Shown here: piece by piece, positions 46,756 to 54,865 of the stretch
Numbering within the stretch: the stretch's first letter is position 1
Layout: each line of letters begins with the position of its first letter
DNA from: Sandaracinus sp.
Lineage (GTDB): Bacteria; Myxococcota_A; Polyangia; Polyangiales; Houyiibacteriaceae
Assembly (NCBI GenBank): GCA_002699025.1
Contig: PABA01000162.1
Location: 44,038 to 108,037, forward strand
DNA length: 64,000 nucleotides
Reading direction: 5' to 3'
Notes under the pieces: model-generated
The model's input: only the letters and a program-made list of their open reading frames with translations
Databases searched by the model: none
What the model was told of the DNA's origin: nothing
Program-made: the position numbers and the translations under genes

Positions 46756-48162
46756 CTACTCCGCGTCGGGGTCGTAGCCCGCGAGGAGGGCGTCCAGCAG
46801 GACCTCGCCGAGGCGGTGGTAGCCGCGGCGGGTGTAGTGCACGTGGTCCGGCTGGCCGTAGCGCGGGTCCATCGCGGCCCACTCGACCATGGAGAGCGGG
46901 CCGCCGGAGAAGGCGACGAGATCGAAGAACCCGCAGCCCATCTCGAGCGCCACCCGGTGCTGCACCTCGATGATCTGCCCGGTCCGCGGCCGGTCCTCGA
47001 AGGAGCGATCGGGCCGCCGGACGGGCCGATCGGAGGGCCCGATCAGGAGGCACGAGGCCTCGGGGACGGTCTCGCGGATCCGGCCGAGCACGGCGCGGAG
47101 CTCCTGCTCGTAGCGCTCGATCGGCACGTCGTCGCCGGCCTCGTTGGTGCCGTAGGCGAGCGCCACCAGGTTCGGCTGCCGCCGCCGGAGGTGCTCGCGG
47201 TAGAGCTGGTCGTCCCAGAGCAAGTGGTAGCGGGCGCGGGCGCCGTTGATGCCGAGCGTGTCGACGATCACCCCGGGCGCGTCGCGCTCCATGGCCACGC
47301 CGAAGAAGCGCACGGGCCCGTCCCCCTCCACGCGCACCTCGAGCTCGTGCTCGGCGTCGGGCACGTCGAGGGTGAGGTAGCCGGGCGCGTAGCCGTCGTC
47401 GCGCCCCGTCTCGACGCGCCGGACGACCTCGCCGTCGAGGGCCACCTCGAAGCTCCCGCCCTCCGGGCGCTGCAGGTAGTAGAGGTCGAAGCGGCTCGCC
47501 GTGCGCCCCACGGGCCCGCGATCCGCCGTGGCGACGCGGCCCCAGGCGCCCTGCCGCGCGCTCTCCACGAAGGTCCCCGCGACGCCGAAGAAGTCCGGGT
47601 CGCGCATGTTCACGCGGACCTTGCTCGAGTCCCAGAGGCGCCGGTTCGACTGCATGCGCGCGCCGAGGTGCCGGTAGGTGCGCCAGGGGTGCGCCGGCAG
47701 GATCATGCCGTGGCCCGCGTCGCCGAAGCGCTCCTGGAGCCGGTGCCGGATGACGCCCGTGAAGAGATCGCTCGCCACGTGCGAGGCGCCGTAGAAGACG
47801 AGGCGCGCCTGCCCCGTGCCCCGCTCGGCCTCGCGGAGCGCCGCGTGGAGCCCCTCCATGGAGCGCCCGTCCCGATCCTCGATGGCGATGGGCAAGCCCG
47901 GCACCTCGGGGTCCGGCTCCTGGAGCAGGCGCGGACCGCGGCGGACGATGCCCGGCTGGCCGAGCGCCGAGGCGGCCGCGCTCTCGGCGACCTGCGCCGA
48001 GCGCTCCGCCTCCGCGCCCTCCGCCCCGTCCTCGGCGGCGACCGGGCTCGGCGCCCAGAAAGCCTCCCAGACGAAGGTCCAGGCCACCGCGAGCGCCGCC
48101 GCCGTGCCCACCACGGCCAGCGGAGAACGGGCAATTCGGCGGGCGGTCCGGGCGATCGGCAT
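46756..48162 (-). CDS. membrane-anchored SGNH hydrolase, paralogue of the 40724 protein
   Basis: A 468-aa protein with an N-terminal membrane segment (SPLAVVGTAAALAVAWTFVW). It aligns with the SGNH partner at 40724: here VFYGASHVASDLFTGVIRHRL, there GHWGDSSIATDLITHTVRRRL; then QERFGDAGHGMILP here and QRRFGDAGHGWLLV there. The nucleophile motif is GAS instead of GDS; VALAYGTNEAGDD and the C-terminal DHVHYTRRGY (Asp and His) are kept. No MBOAT gene is adjacent here, so it may use another acyl donor or a carrier elsewhere. ATG 48162 is taken in place of more upstream codons because AAGGTGAAGGAG directly precedes it. Confidence 0.82.
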   Translation of the reverse strand: MPIARTARRIARSPLAVVGTAAALAVAWTFVWEAFWAPSPVAAEDGAEGAEAERSAQVAESAAASALGQPGIVRRGPRLLQEPDPEVPGLPIAIEDRDGRSMEGLHAALREAERGTGQARLVFYGASHVASDLFTGVIRHRLQERFGDAGHGMILPAHPWRTYRHLGARMQSNRRLWDSSKVRVNMRDPDFFGVAGTFVESARQGAWGRVATADRGPVGRTASRFDLYYLQRPEGGSFEVALDGEVVRRVETGRDDGYAPGYLTLDVPDAEHELEVRVEGDGPVRFFGVAMERDAPGVIVDTLGINGARARYHLLWDDQLYREHLRRRQPNLVALAYGTNEAGDDVPIERYEQELRAVLGRIRETVPEASCLLIGPSDRPVRRPDRSFEDRPRTGQIIEVQHRVALEMGCGFFDLVAFSGGPLSMVEWAAMDPRYGQPDHVHYTRRGYHRLGEVLLDALLAGYDPDAE

Positions 48163-48193
48163 CTCCTTCACCTTGGGGGGTGAGCCGCGGCCC

Positions 48194-48221
48194 GTCCACT
48201 TTCGCGCGTCCACTTTCGCGC
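48194..48221. repeat. two 14-nt direct repeats upstream of the SGNH gene
   Basis: GTCCACTTTCGCGC occurs twice in tandem at 48194-48207 and 48208-48221, exactly, 30-60 nt before the minus-strand SGNH start. It may be an operator or chance duplication. Confidence 0.4.
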
Positions 48222-48277
48222 GTCCGTCCGGCGGCCCATCCGACGGCTCTCCGGCGCCTCGGAGCGTCGCCCGGTGT

Positions 48278-49909
48278 TCAATGGCCGTCGACCGGTTCGC
48301 GGCCCCGGGCCCAGAGGTGCACCAGGGCGAAGAAGGCGCCGGCGAGCGCGTAGCCGAGGGCCCAGCGCCAGCCCGTGCCGAGGCCGATCTCGAGCACGCC
48401 CCCCGCGGGCGTCAGCTCGCCCGTGTGGATGAACCCGACGAAGGCGAGCGCCGCGCCGACGCCCATCCAGGTCGCCGCCGCGAGGAAGCGCCGCTCGATG
48501 AGCATCGTGCTCGCCGCGGCCCAGACCACGCAGGTCAGCATGAAGCCCTGGGAGAGCGCGACGAGCCCGTCCAGGTGCGCGCCCGAGCGCGCGAAGGCCG
48601 CGCCGCTCTCGAGCGTGCGAGCCGCGAGCGTCGGGTCCTCGGCGACGAGCCCCGCCGCCCCGGCCGTCTGCGTCATGATCAGGACGCCCCAGGCGGCGAT
48701 GGAGGGGAAGAGCCCGAAGGCCACCGCGGGCGCGTGCTCCCGCGGCGTCGCCTGGAAGGCCTGGGCCGTGATGACGATGCCGATCCAGAGCACGATGGCC
48801 ATGCCCGCCTCGAGCGGGACCAGCGCCGCGAGCAGGCCCGTCAGCCCGCCGAGCGCGAGCACGGTGAAGAAGACGCCGTTGAGGATCGAGTAGCCCGAGC
48901 GCGCGCCGAGCCCCTTCCAGCCCGGGTGCCCGATGTAGATGGTCGTCGGGAAGCAGCTCCCGAAGGCCGCCGCGACGATCGAGCCGGCGCCGTTCACGGC
49001 CAGGCTGGGGAGCGCCGGGTAGGCGTCGCCGGCGGCCTCCGCCGACTCGATGTTCTGGAGCGAGCCGAGGATGTTGAAGAGGCCCATGGGCAGGATCACG
49101 GGCACGAAGAACTGCCCGAAGAGCGGGTGCTCGAAGCCGGCCACCAGATCCCCGATCACCGGCACCGGGAGCGCGAAGCCCGCGGCCTCGGCGGCCGGGC
49201 CGAGCGCCGCCGCGTCGACCGGTGAGGGCTCCCCGGCCGCCGCGAGGATCCAGGCGGCGGCGCTCCCGAGGAGCACGGCCCAGGCGCCCCCCGGGATGCG
49301 GAGCGGCAGGTCCGTGCGCCCGAAGTAGGTCGCGAGGATCACGGCGAGCGGGAGGAGCGCGAGGAGCGGCGCCTCGAAGGTGCGGACGGCGAAGTCGATG
49401 GCGATGAAGCTGATCGCGATGCCGGCGAGCGTGCTCAGGAGCGCGGCGCGCGGCGTCACCTTGCGGATCGGCTCGGCGACCAGGCTCCCGAGGCCCTCGA
49501 GGACGCCGGAGACGAGGCAGGCCGCGAGGCCCACCTGCCAGGCGATCTCCGCGGCCTCCTCGCTGCTCGCGCCGCCCTCGAGCGCCGCGAGGCGCACCGG
49601 GAGCATGACGAGGAAGACGAAGGCGAAGAGCGAGACCGTGTTGATGCCGTAGGGGAGCGCCGTGACATCCGTCCGCCCCTCGGCCGCCGAGAGGCGCTGC
49701 GCCTGCCAGCCGTAGAAGACGTTCCCCACCAGGATCGAAAGCGCCGCGCCCGGGAGGACGCGCCCGAGGACGAGCTCGGAGGAGAAGCCGAGCACGCCGG
49801 CGCAGAGCCCGAGGATGAGCAGGAACTGGATGAGGTTGTCGACGGCGAGGCCGAAGAAGCCGTCGAGGTCCCCCTTCACGAACCAGGGCTGCGGGCGCGG
49901 GTCGCTCAT
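48278..49909 (-). CDS. NCS2 family nucleobase permease-like transporter
   Basis: A 543-aa membrane protein with about 12 helices. WFVKGDLDGFFGLAVDNLIQFLLILGLCAGVLGFS at the start, TDVTALPYGINTVSLFAFVFLVM and PLGLFN-like PMGLFNILGSLQNIESAEAAGDAYPALPSLAVNGAGSIVAAAFGSCFPTTIYIGHPGWKGLGARSGYS fit the NCS2/AzgA-type permeases of purines or pyrimidines; the FPTT/GHPG stretch is at the position of the substrate-binding helix. The substrate is not known. A TATGCC-like box precedes ATG 49909. It is probably the first gene of its own unit behind the kinase. Confidence 0.82.
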   Translation of the reverse strand: MSDPRPQPWFVKGDLDGFFGLAVDNLIQFLLILGLCAGVLGFSSELVLGRVLPGAALSILVGNVFYGWQAQRLSAAEGRTDVTALPYGINTVSLFAFVFLVMLPVRLAALEGGASSEEAAEIAWQVGLAACLVSGVLEGLGSLVAEPIRKVTPRAALLSTLAGIAISFIAIDFAVRTFEAPLLALLPLAVILATYFGRTDLPLRIPGGAWAVLLGSAAAWILAAAGEPSPVDAAALGPAAEAAGFALPVPVIGDLVAGFEHPLFGQFFVPVILPMGLFNILGSLQNIESAEAAGDAYPALPSLAVNGAGSIVAAAFGSCFPTTIYIGHPGWKGLGARSGYSILNGVFFTVLALGGLTGLLAALVPLEAGMAIVLWIGIVITAQAFQATPREHAPAVAFGLFPSIAAWGVLIMTQTAGAAGLVAEDPTLAARTLESGAAFARSGAHLDGLVALSQGFMLTCVVWAAASTMLIERRFLAAATWMGVGAALAFVGFIHTGELTPAGGVLEIGLGTGWRWALGYALAGAFFALVHLWARGREPVDGH

Positions 49910-49960
49910 GGCCCGGCGGGCATATCACGGGCCGGGCCCGGCTTCCCGGCGGGAGCCCGA

Positions 49961-51445
49961 TCAGCCGTGCGGGTTGGTGTCCTCGTCCTCGAGCGGCGGG
50001 AGCGGCTCGACGGTGGTCTGGTCGTCGAAGTCGAGGTCCTCGTCGATGACCGGCGGCTCCGGCGTGCGCTTGCGCGGCTTGGTGGCCCGCGCCCGCGCGA
50101 GGAGCTCGTCGAGGGGCTGATCGGTCGACGAGTAGGGGCTGGTGGTGTCCTCGAAGACGAGCCGCCCGCGCGACGAGGCGGCCGTCGTGTCCTCGAACTC
50201 CGCGGCCCGCTGCGAGCCCGAGGGCGTCGTGGTGTCCTCGAACTCGGCCATGCCTTCGCGCCTGCCCTCGCCCGCGCCCTCGTCCGCGCCGGCCCCCTCG
50301 TCGAGGATCGCCGCCGCCCGCGCGCCCGTCACGGTCGTCATCGCGTCGAAGGGGTCCGGCCCCTCGTCGTCCTCGACCTCCTCCACGAGCTCCGCGAGCG
50401 ACTCGTCCGCCAGCAGCTCCGTCTCCTCGTCGACGTCGTGCCCCGGCGCCGAGGGCATGGTGTCCCGCGACGGCACCGCCGCGTCCGGATCCTCGTCGCC
50501 GTCCGCCTCGGGGAAGAGCGTCCGCAGGTACTCGCCGACGGCCTTGCGCCGCATGAGCAGGCGGTGCTCGTAGGTGAAGCCGAGGAGCGACTCCTGCATC
50601 TCGGCCGCGCTCTGGAAGCGCCGGTTCGGGTCGGGCTCGAGGGCCCGGAGCACGATGGCCTGGAGCGCCGGCGGCACCTCCGGGTTGAGCGCGCGGAGCG
50701 GCGGCACCTGCGCCTTCTGCACGGCCATCACGGTCTCCGGGTCGTTGCGGCGCAGGAAGAGCCGCTGCCCCGTGAGCCACTCGAAGAGGCAGGTCCCGAG
50801 GCTGAAGAGATCGCTCCGGCTGTCGATGTCCTCGCCCCGCGCCTGCTCGGCGCTGAGGTACGCGAGCTTGCCCTTCACGACGCCGGCCTGCGTCGTCACC
50901 AAGCGCCCGGCCGCCTTCGCCAGGCCGAAGTCGATCACCTTCACGGCCCCCTCGAAGGAGACGAGGATGTTCGAGGGCGAGACGTCCCGGTGGATGACGC
51001 CGAGCGGCCGCCCGCCGGGGCCCCGCGCCTCGTGGGCGTGCTGGAGCGCTTCGCAGATCTTCTGCGCGACGAAGAGCACGAAGGGCAGCGGGAGGGGCAC
51101 GTTCGCCTCGCGCTGCCGCTCGATGATGGCGCCCATGTCGCGGCCCGGGACGTACTCCTGGGCGATGTAGTAGACGTCGCCGTCGTGCCCGAGGTCGAAG
51201 ATCTGCGCGATGTTCGGGTGCGAGAGGCGCACCGCGATCTTCGCCTCGTCGATGAACATCTTCACGAAGTCCTCGTCCTCGGCGATGCCGGGGAGGATGC
51301 GCTTGATGGCCACGAGGCGCTCGAAGCCGTCGGCCCCTTCCTGGCGCGCCAGGAAGACCTCGGCCATGCCGCCCATGCCGATCCGCTCGCGCAGCTCGTA
51401 GGGGCCGACGCGGACGCCCTTCAGCCGACCGGCCGCCCCCGTCAC
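49961..51445 (-). CDS. Hanks-type Ser/Thr protein kinase with repeated FEDTT tail
   Basis: A 494-aa cytoplasmic kinase. Residues about 14-285: glycine loop RIGMGGMAEVFLARQ, Lys in VAIKRI, catalytic loop HRDVSPSNILV (the Asp-Val-Ser variant of myxobacterial kinases), DFGLAK, and ARGEDIDSRSD in the activation part. No membrane segment. The C-terminal 160 residues are acidic and disordered, with three copies of FEDTT (AEFEDTTTPSG, AEFEDTTAASS, VFEDTTSPYS) and DDQTTVEPL. TT motifs in an acidic context recall phosphothreonine docking sites of FHA proteins such as GarA. The gene follows the MoxR/VWA pair by 100 nt. Confidence 0.9.
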   Translation of the reverse strand: MTGAAGRLKGVRVGPYELRERIGMGGMAEVFLARQEGADGFERLVAIKRILPGIAEDEDFVKMFIDEAKIAVRLSHPNIAQIFDLGHDGDVYYIAQEYVPGRDMGAIIERQREANVPLPLPFVLFVAQKICEALQHAHEARGPGGRPLGVIHRDVSPSNILVSFEGAVKVIDFGLAKAAGRLVTTQAGVVKGKLAYLSAEQARGEDIDSRSDLFSLGTCLFEWLTGQRLFLRRNDPETVMAVQKAQVPPLRALNPEVPPALQAIVLRALEPDPNRRFQSAAEMQESLLGFTYEHRLLMRRKAVGEYLRTLFPEADGDEDPDAAVPSRDTMPSAPGHDVDEETELLADESLAELVEEVEDDEGPDPFDAMTTVTGARAAAILDEGAGADEGAGEGRREGMAEFEDTTTPSGSQRAAEFEDTTAASSRGRLVFEDTTSPYSSTDQPLDELLARARATKPRKRTPEPPVIDEDLDFDDQTTVEPLPPLEDEDTNPHG

Positions 51446-51545
51446 GCGCGCGCTCCTTCGCCCCGCGAGCGCGCGCCCGGCGCGGACGCAGACCCAGCTC
51501 GGCCTCGAGCGGCGGCTCCCCAGAGCGGAGCCCGGCGCGGTTCCG

Positions 51546-53033
51546 TCATCGTCGCAAACGTACCACGCGGCCCCAAGGGAGGTGATCCCCCTCGCGACCG
51601 CCCGCCGTGAGCACCCAGAGGAGCTTGCAGGGGGGGCGCACCTCCGGGGCAGGCGCGTAGCCGTCCGTCAGGTAGATGCAGCCGTCCCAGATCTGCATGC
51701 GGTCGGCGCGGAGGGCCTCGAAGACCGGATCGAAGCGGGTACCGCCGCGGCCGCCGACGACCTTCGGGAGCTCGCCCCGGTAGGGGTAGCTCCGCTGCAC
51801 GGCGGCGTCGCACTCGAGCACGTGCACCTCCGCGCCCTGGCGCCACATGCCGTGCACCTCGGCGAAGAAGGCGCTGAGCTCGTCGTCGCTGATCGAGCCG
51901 GAGGTGTCGACGGCGACGGCGAGGCGCTGGAGGCGCTTGACCTTGATGCCCGGGTAGGTGCCGTAGCGCTGGCTGGGGCGGCGGAGCGTCGAGCTGATGC
52001 GCGTGCGGCGGGCGCTGTTCGAGAACATGCGCACGACGCGGCGCCAATCGACCTGGGGCTGGCGGCGGTCGAGGGCCGCCTGGACGAGGTCCCGGAGCGG
52101 GCCCGGGAGGTCGCCCCAGCCCTTCGGCCCGACGCGATCGGCCGTCCGCGCGATGAGCCCGTCGAGCACGGAGCGCGCCGCGTCTTCGCCCACCTCGTCC
52201 TCGCCGCGCCCCCACTGACCGTGGTCCGAGTGCCAGACCTCGGCCGCGCGGCTCAACGCCTCGGCGCTCTCGGGCGCGCTCACGCCCCGCTCGGCCCACT
52301 CCTCCGCCGAGGCCCCCGAATAGGGCGCGCGCGGTCGCTCCGTCGCTTCGCGCTGGGCCTCGCCGGGCTTCCCGCCGCCCGCGCCCTCCGCGCCACCCGC
52401 GCCGCCGGCGCCGCCCGGGCCGCTCTCCCCGCTCCCCTCCCCCCGGCCGGTCGCGCGCCGCATCTCGTCGTCGAGAGCGGCGAGGCGCGCGTAGTAGACG
52501 TCGGCCGGCTGATCTGGCTCGAGGCCGAGATCCGGGAAGACCTTCAGCGTGATCGCGCTCTCCGGGAGCTTCCAGGGGCTCCCGATGAGCTGGTTCACGA
52601 CCAGGTCCGCCGCGAGGTTCCACAGGCGCGGGTCACGCCGATCGCCGTCCTTCGCGCGCAGCACGTGCTTGAAGAGCAGGTGGAGGGTCTCGTGCTTCAC
52701 GACGGCGACCCGCTCGGGCCGCTTGCGCGTGGTCTTCAGGAAGAAGGTCGGGTTGATGAAGAGGCGCACCTGCCCGCGCCAGACGCCCACGCCGGCCGTC
52801 GGCGTCTGCTCGCCGATCTGGCGCACGACGCCCGCGAGGAGGTGCCCGAAGAAGGGCTCTTTGAGCAGCAGCTGGATGATGCAGCGGCTGAGCTCCTCCT
52901 CGACCTTGGCCGTCGCGGGCGGCTTCGGCGCGGCCTTCTTCGCCTTCTTGGTCACCGCCTTCTTGGTCGCCGCCTTCTTCGCCGCCGCCTTCCTCTTCGC
53001 GCCACCGCCTCGCGCCTCGTCCTCGCCGGCCAT
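51546..53033 (-). CDS. VWA-containing putative metallopeptidase (DUF2201-type) with basic N-terminal tail
   Basis: A 495-aa protein. Residues about 10-45 are a Lys/Ala-rich tail (KRKAAAKKAATKKAVTKKAK) resembling histone H1 C-termini. Next is the DUF2201_N region with metallopeptidase motif HETLHLLFKH (HExxH with a third His). A Gly/Ser/Glu-rich linker follows. The C-terminal part is a VWA domain: VDTSGSISDDELSAFF is the MIDAS DxSGS motif, RGGTRFDPVFEAL the second MIDAS region and LTDGYAPAPEV the third. It starts at ATG 53033, overlapping the MoxR stop by one nt (TGATG), so it is the co-translated partner of that ATPase. Confidence 0.85.
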   Translation of the reverse strand: MAGEDEARGGGAKRKAAAKKAATKKAVTKKAKKAAPKPPATAKVEEELSRCIIQLLLKEPFFGHLLAGVVRQIGEQTPTAGVGVWRGQVRLFINPTFFLKTTRKRPERVAVVKHETLHLLFKHVLRAKDGDRRDPRLWNLAADLVVNQLIGSPWKLPESAITLKVFPDLGLEPDQPADVYYARLAALDDEMRRATGRGEGSGESGPGGAGGAGGAEGAGGGKPGEAQREATERPRAPYSGASAEEWAERGVSAPESAEALSRAAEVWHSDHGQWGRGEDEVGEDAARSVLDGLIARTADRVGPKGWGDLPGPLRDLVQAALDRRQPQVDWRRVVRMFSNSARRTRISSTLRRPSQRYGTYPGIKVKRLQRLAVAVDTSGSISDDELSAFFAEVHGMWRQGAEVHVLECDAAVQRSYPYRGELPKVVGGRGGTRFDPVFEALRADRMQIWDGCIYLTDGYAPAPEVRPPCKLLWVLTAGGREGDHLPWGRVVRLRR

Positions 53034-54151
53034 CACATCCCCGCGAGGAGCAGCTCGGCCAGGCGCTTGTCGCGCATCATCGCCTTCACCTCCTCGCCCC
53101 CCTCGGCGAGGAGGTCCCGGTGCAGGCTCATGCGCAGGTCGTTCGGCAGCGCCTCGTGGAGGAGGAACTTCACGAGGTTCTTCCCGTGCGCCTCGGCGGG
53201 CTCGTAGCGCGGGTGCGTGAGCGCGAGGAAGAGGCGCGTGCAGATCGTCGAGAGCCGGTCCACGCGCTTCGCGTCGCCCTCCCCGGTGGCGAGCTCCGCG
53301 ATGCGCTTGGACACGCCGTCCCAGCGCTCGGCCTCGAGGATCTCCTCCGGGTCGAGGAGCTGCTCGAGCCCGTCCATCACGAAGCTCATGAAGCTCGCCA
53401 CGGTGACCTCGTCCAGCGAGCTCGACGCCAGCGTCTGGACCAGCCCCGCGTTCTCCTTGAGGTCGCCGATGGCGCGGATCTGATCAAAGAACTGCGTGAG
53501 CGAGCGCGGGGTCGTGCGCTTGCCGACGACCACCTCCGGGTAGGTCAGCGCGAAGGCGATGCCGCGCGGGTCCACGTCGTGCCGGCTCGCCCAGGCGGCC
53601 CAGGCCTTCACGTCGAAGACCATGGTCGCGTGGAGCATGCGCGTGAGCATCGCGTCGTCCATCGGCGTGACCGAGTACTCGCCGCCCTCCGGGTTCGCCG
53701 TGCAGACGATCTGCCAGCGCGGCGGCAGCGTCCAGCTGAACATCTCGTAGTTCTGCAGGAGCTGCATGAGCCCGCGGAGGATGCGGTCGTCGGCGCGGTT
53801 CACGTCGTCGAGGAGCAGGATGCCGGGGCCCTCCTTCGAGGGCACCCAGTCCGGCGGGAGGAAGACCGTCCGCTCGCCGTGGTCCGTGAGGATCTTCTCC
53901 GGCAGGCCGTGGAGGTCGCCCATCTCCTCGAACTGGGCCGGGGCCACGTAGGCGAAGCCCCAGTCGCGCGCCTCCGCGTACTCCTGGACGAGCATGGACT
54001 TGCCCACGCCGTGCAGGCCCCAGATGCAGAAGGGCGTGCCTTTCTCGCCGCGCTCCTCGGCGGCGAGGTTCGCGCGGAAGACGTGGTCGAGGGTGGAGGC
54101 GATCTCGTCGGCGTGGAGCTTGGCGCCGTAGAAGAGGAGGTCGTCGGCCAT
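53033..54151 (-). CDS. MoxR-type AAA+ ATPase
   Basis: A 372-aa ATPase. Walker A is GLHGVGKSM (near residue 49), Walker B ILLLDDVNRAD (near 110), sensor-1 IVCTANPEGGE and the arginine-finger region DDAMLTRMLHATM are in place. MoxR ATPases paired with VWA proteins act as chaperones for metal insertion or assembly of complexes; the substrate here is unknown. The TATGCT box 9 nt before ATG 54151 marks the operon start. The VWA/metallopeptidase gene follows with a TGATG overlap. Confidence 0.88.
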   Translation of the reverse strand: MADDLLFYGAKLHADEIASTLDHVFRANLAAEERGEKGTPFCIWGLHGVGKSMLVQEYAEARDWGFAYVAPAQFEEMGDLHGLPEKILTDHGERTVFLPPDWVPSKEGPGILLLDDVNRADDRILRGLMQLLQNYEMFSWTLPPRWQIVCTANPEGGEYSVTPMDDAMLTRMLHATMVFDVKAWAAWASRHDVDPRGIAFALTYPEVVVGKRTTPRSLTQFFDQIRAIGDLKENAGLVQTLASSSLDEVTVASFMSFVMDGLEQLLDPEEILEAERWDGVSKRIAELATGEGDAKRVDRLSTICTRLFLALTHPRYEPAEAHGKNLVKFLLHEALPNDLRMSLHRDLLAEGGEEVKAMMRDKRLAELLLAGM

Positions 54152-54160
54152 GGGCGGGGA

Positions 54161-54166
54161 AGCATA
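54161..54166 (-). promoter_or_regulatory. -10-like box TATGCT before the MoxR gene
   Basis: Minus-strand TATGCT, 9 nt before ATG 54151, separated by TCCCCGCCC. Same hexamer as in front of 8793 and 8925. Confidence 0.45.
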
Positions 54167-54274
54167 CGGGGCGAGGGCGGCGGGCGCTCCTCACGTCGTC
54201 TTCGCGGGTCTGGGGTCGGTCGCGGCGCATCGAAAGAGTGGCGCCGGCTCGGCCGCCCGTGTACCGCGGAGGCC

Positions 54275-54793
54275 ATGGGCGAGACGGTCTACGAGGACGA
54301 GCGGGTGCGGCTCGAGGTGCTCGAGCTCGCGGGGCGCGGCGGCGTGACGAAGCGCCGGGCGGTGATCCGCCACCCGGGGGCGGTCGTGATCCTGCCGCTC
54401 CTGGATGACGGGCGCGTCGTGCTGATCCGCAACCGGCGACCGGCCCTCGGGGGCGAGGCGCTCCTCGAGCTCCCGGCCGGGACGCGCGAGGGCGACGCGC
54501 CGATCGACTGCGCGGCCCGCGAGCTCGAGGAGGAGACGGGCTACCGCGCCGCGACGCTCGAGCCGCTGACGAGCTTCTACCCGAGCCCCGGCATCACCGA
54601 CGAGCGCATGGACGTCTTCGTGGCGCGCGGCCTCGAGCCGGGGCCGCAGCGGCTCGATCCCACGGAGGAGATCGAGGTCGCGCCGATGGCCTGGGGCGAC
54701 GCGCTCGAGGCCATCCGGGAGGGGCGCATCCGGGACGGCAAGACCATCGCGAGCCTGCTCTTCTGGGAGCGCTTCGGCCCCGGCGCCGGCTGA
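54275..54793 (+). CDS. Nudix hydrolase, ADP-ribose pyrophosphatase-like
   Basis: A 172-aa Mg-dependent hydrolase. The Nudix box starts at the Gly of LPAGTREGDAP and continues AARELEEETGYRAA, with the RExxEExG core intact. HPGAVVILPLLDDGRVVLIRN before it and FYPSPGITDERMDVFVARGL behind it match the ADP-ribose pyrophosphatase group (NudF-like), which hydrolyses nucleoside diphosphosugars to phosphates. ATG 54275 has GCGGAGGCC upstream. The next gene starts 73 nt later. Confidence 0.9.
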   Translation: MGETVYEDERVRLEVLELAGRGGVTKRRAVIRHPGAVVILPLLDDGRVVLIRNRRPALGGEALLELPAGTREGDAPIDCAARELEEETGYRAATLEPLTSFYPSPGITDERMDVFVARGLEPGPQRLDPTEEIEVAPMAWGDALEAIREGRIRDGKTIASLLFWERFGPGAG

Positions 54794-54853
54794 GGGCGGC
54801 GTCCACCAGTGCGGGACGGCACGGCGCGGACCCCGTTCACCTCCCCCGCACGC

Positions 54854-54859
54854 TATCCC
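54854..54859 (+). promoter_or_regulatory. -10-like box TATCCC, 6 nt before a GTG start
   Basis: CGCTATCCCTGGAGCGTG: TATCCC then 6 nt and the GTG at 54866. Same box and gap as at 36449-36461. The box lies 61-66 nt past the Nudix stop, so the GH5 gene probably has its own promoter. Confidence 0.45.
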
Positions 54860-54865
54860 TGGAGC

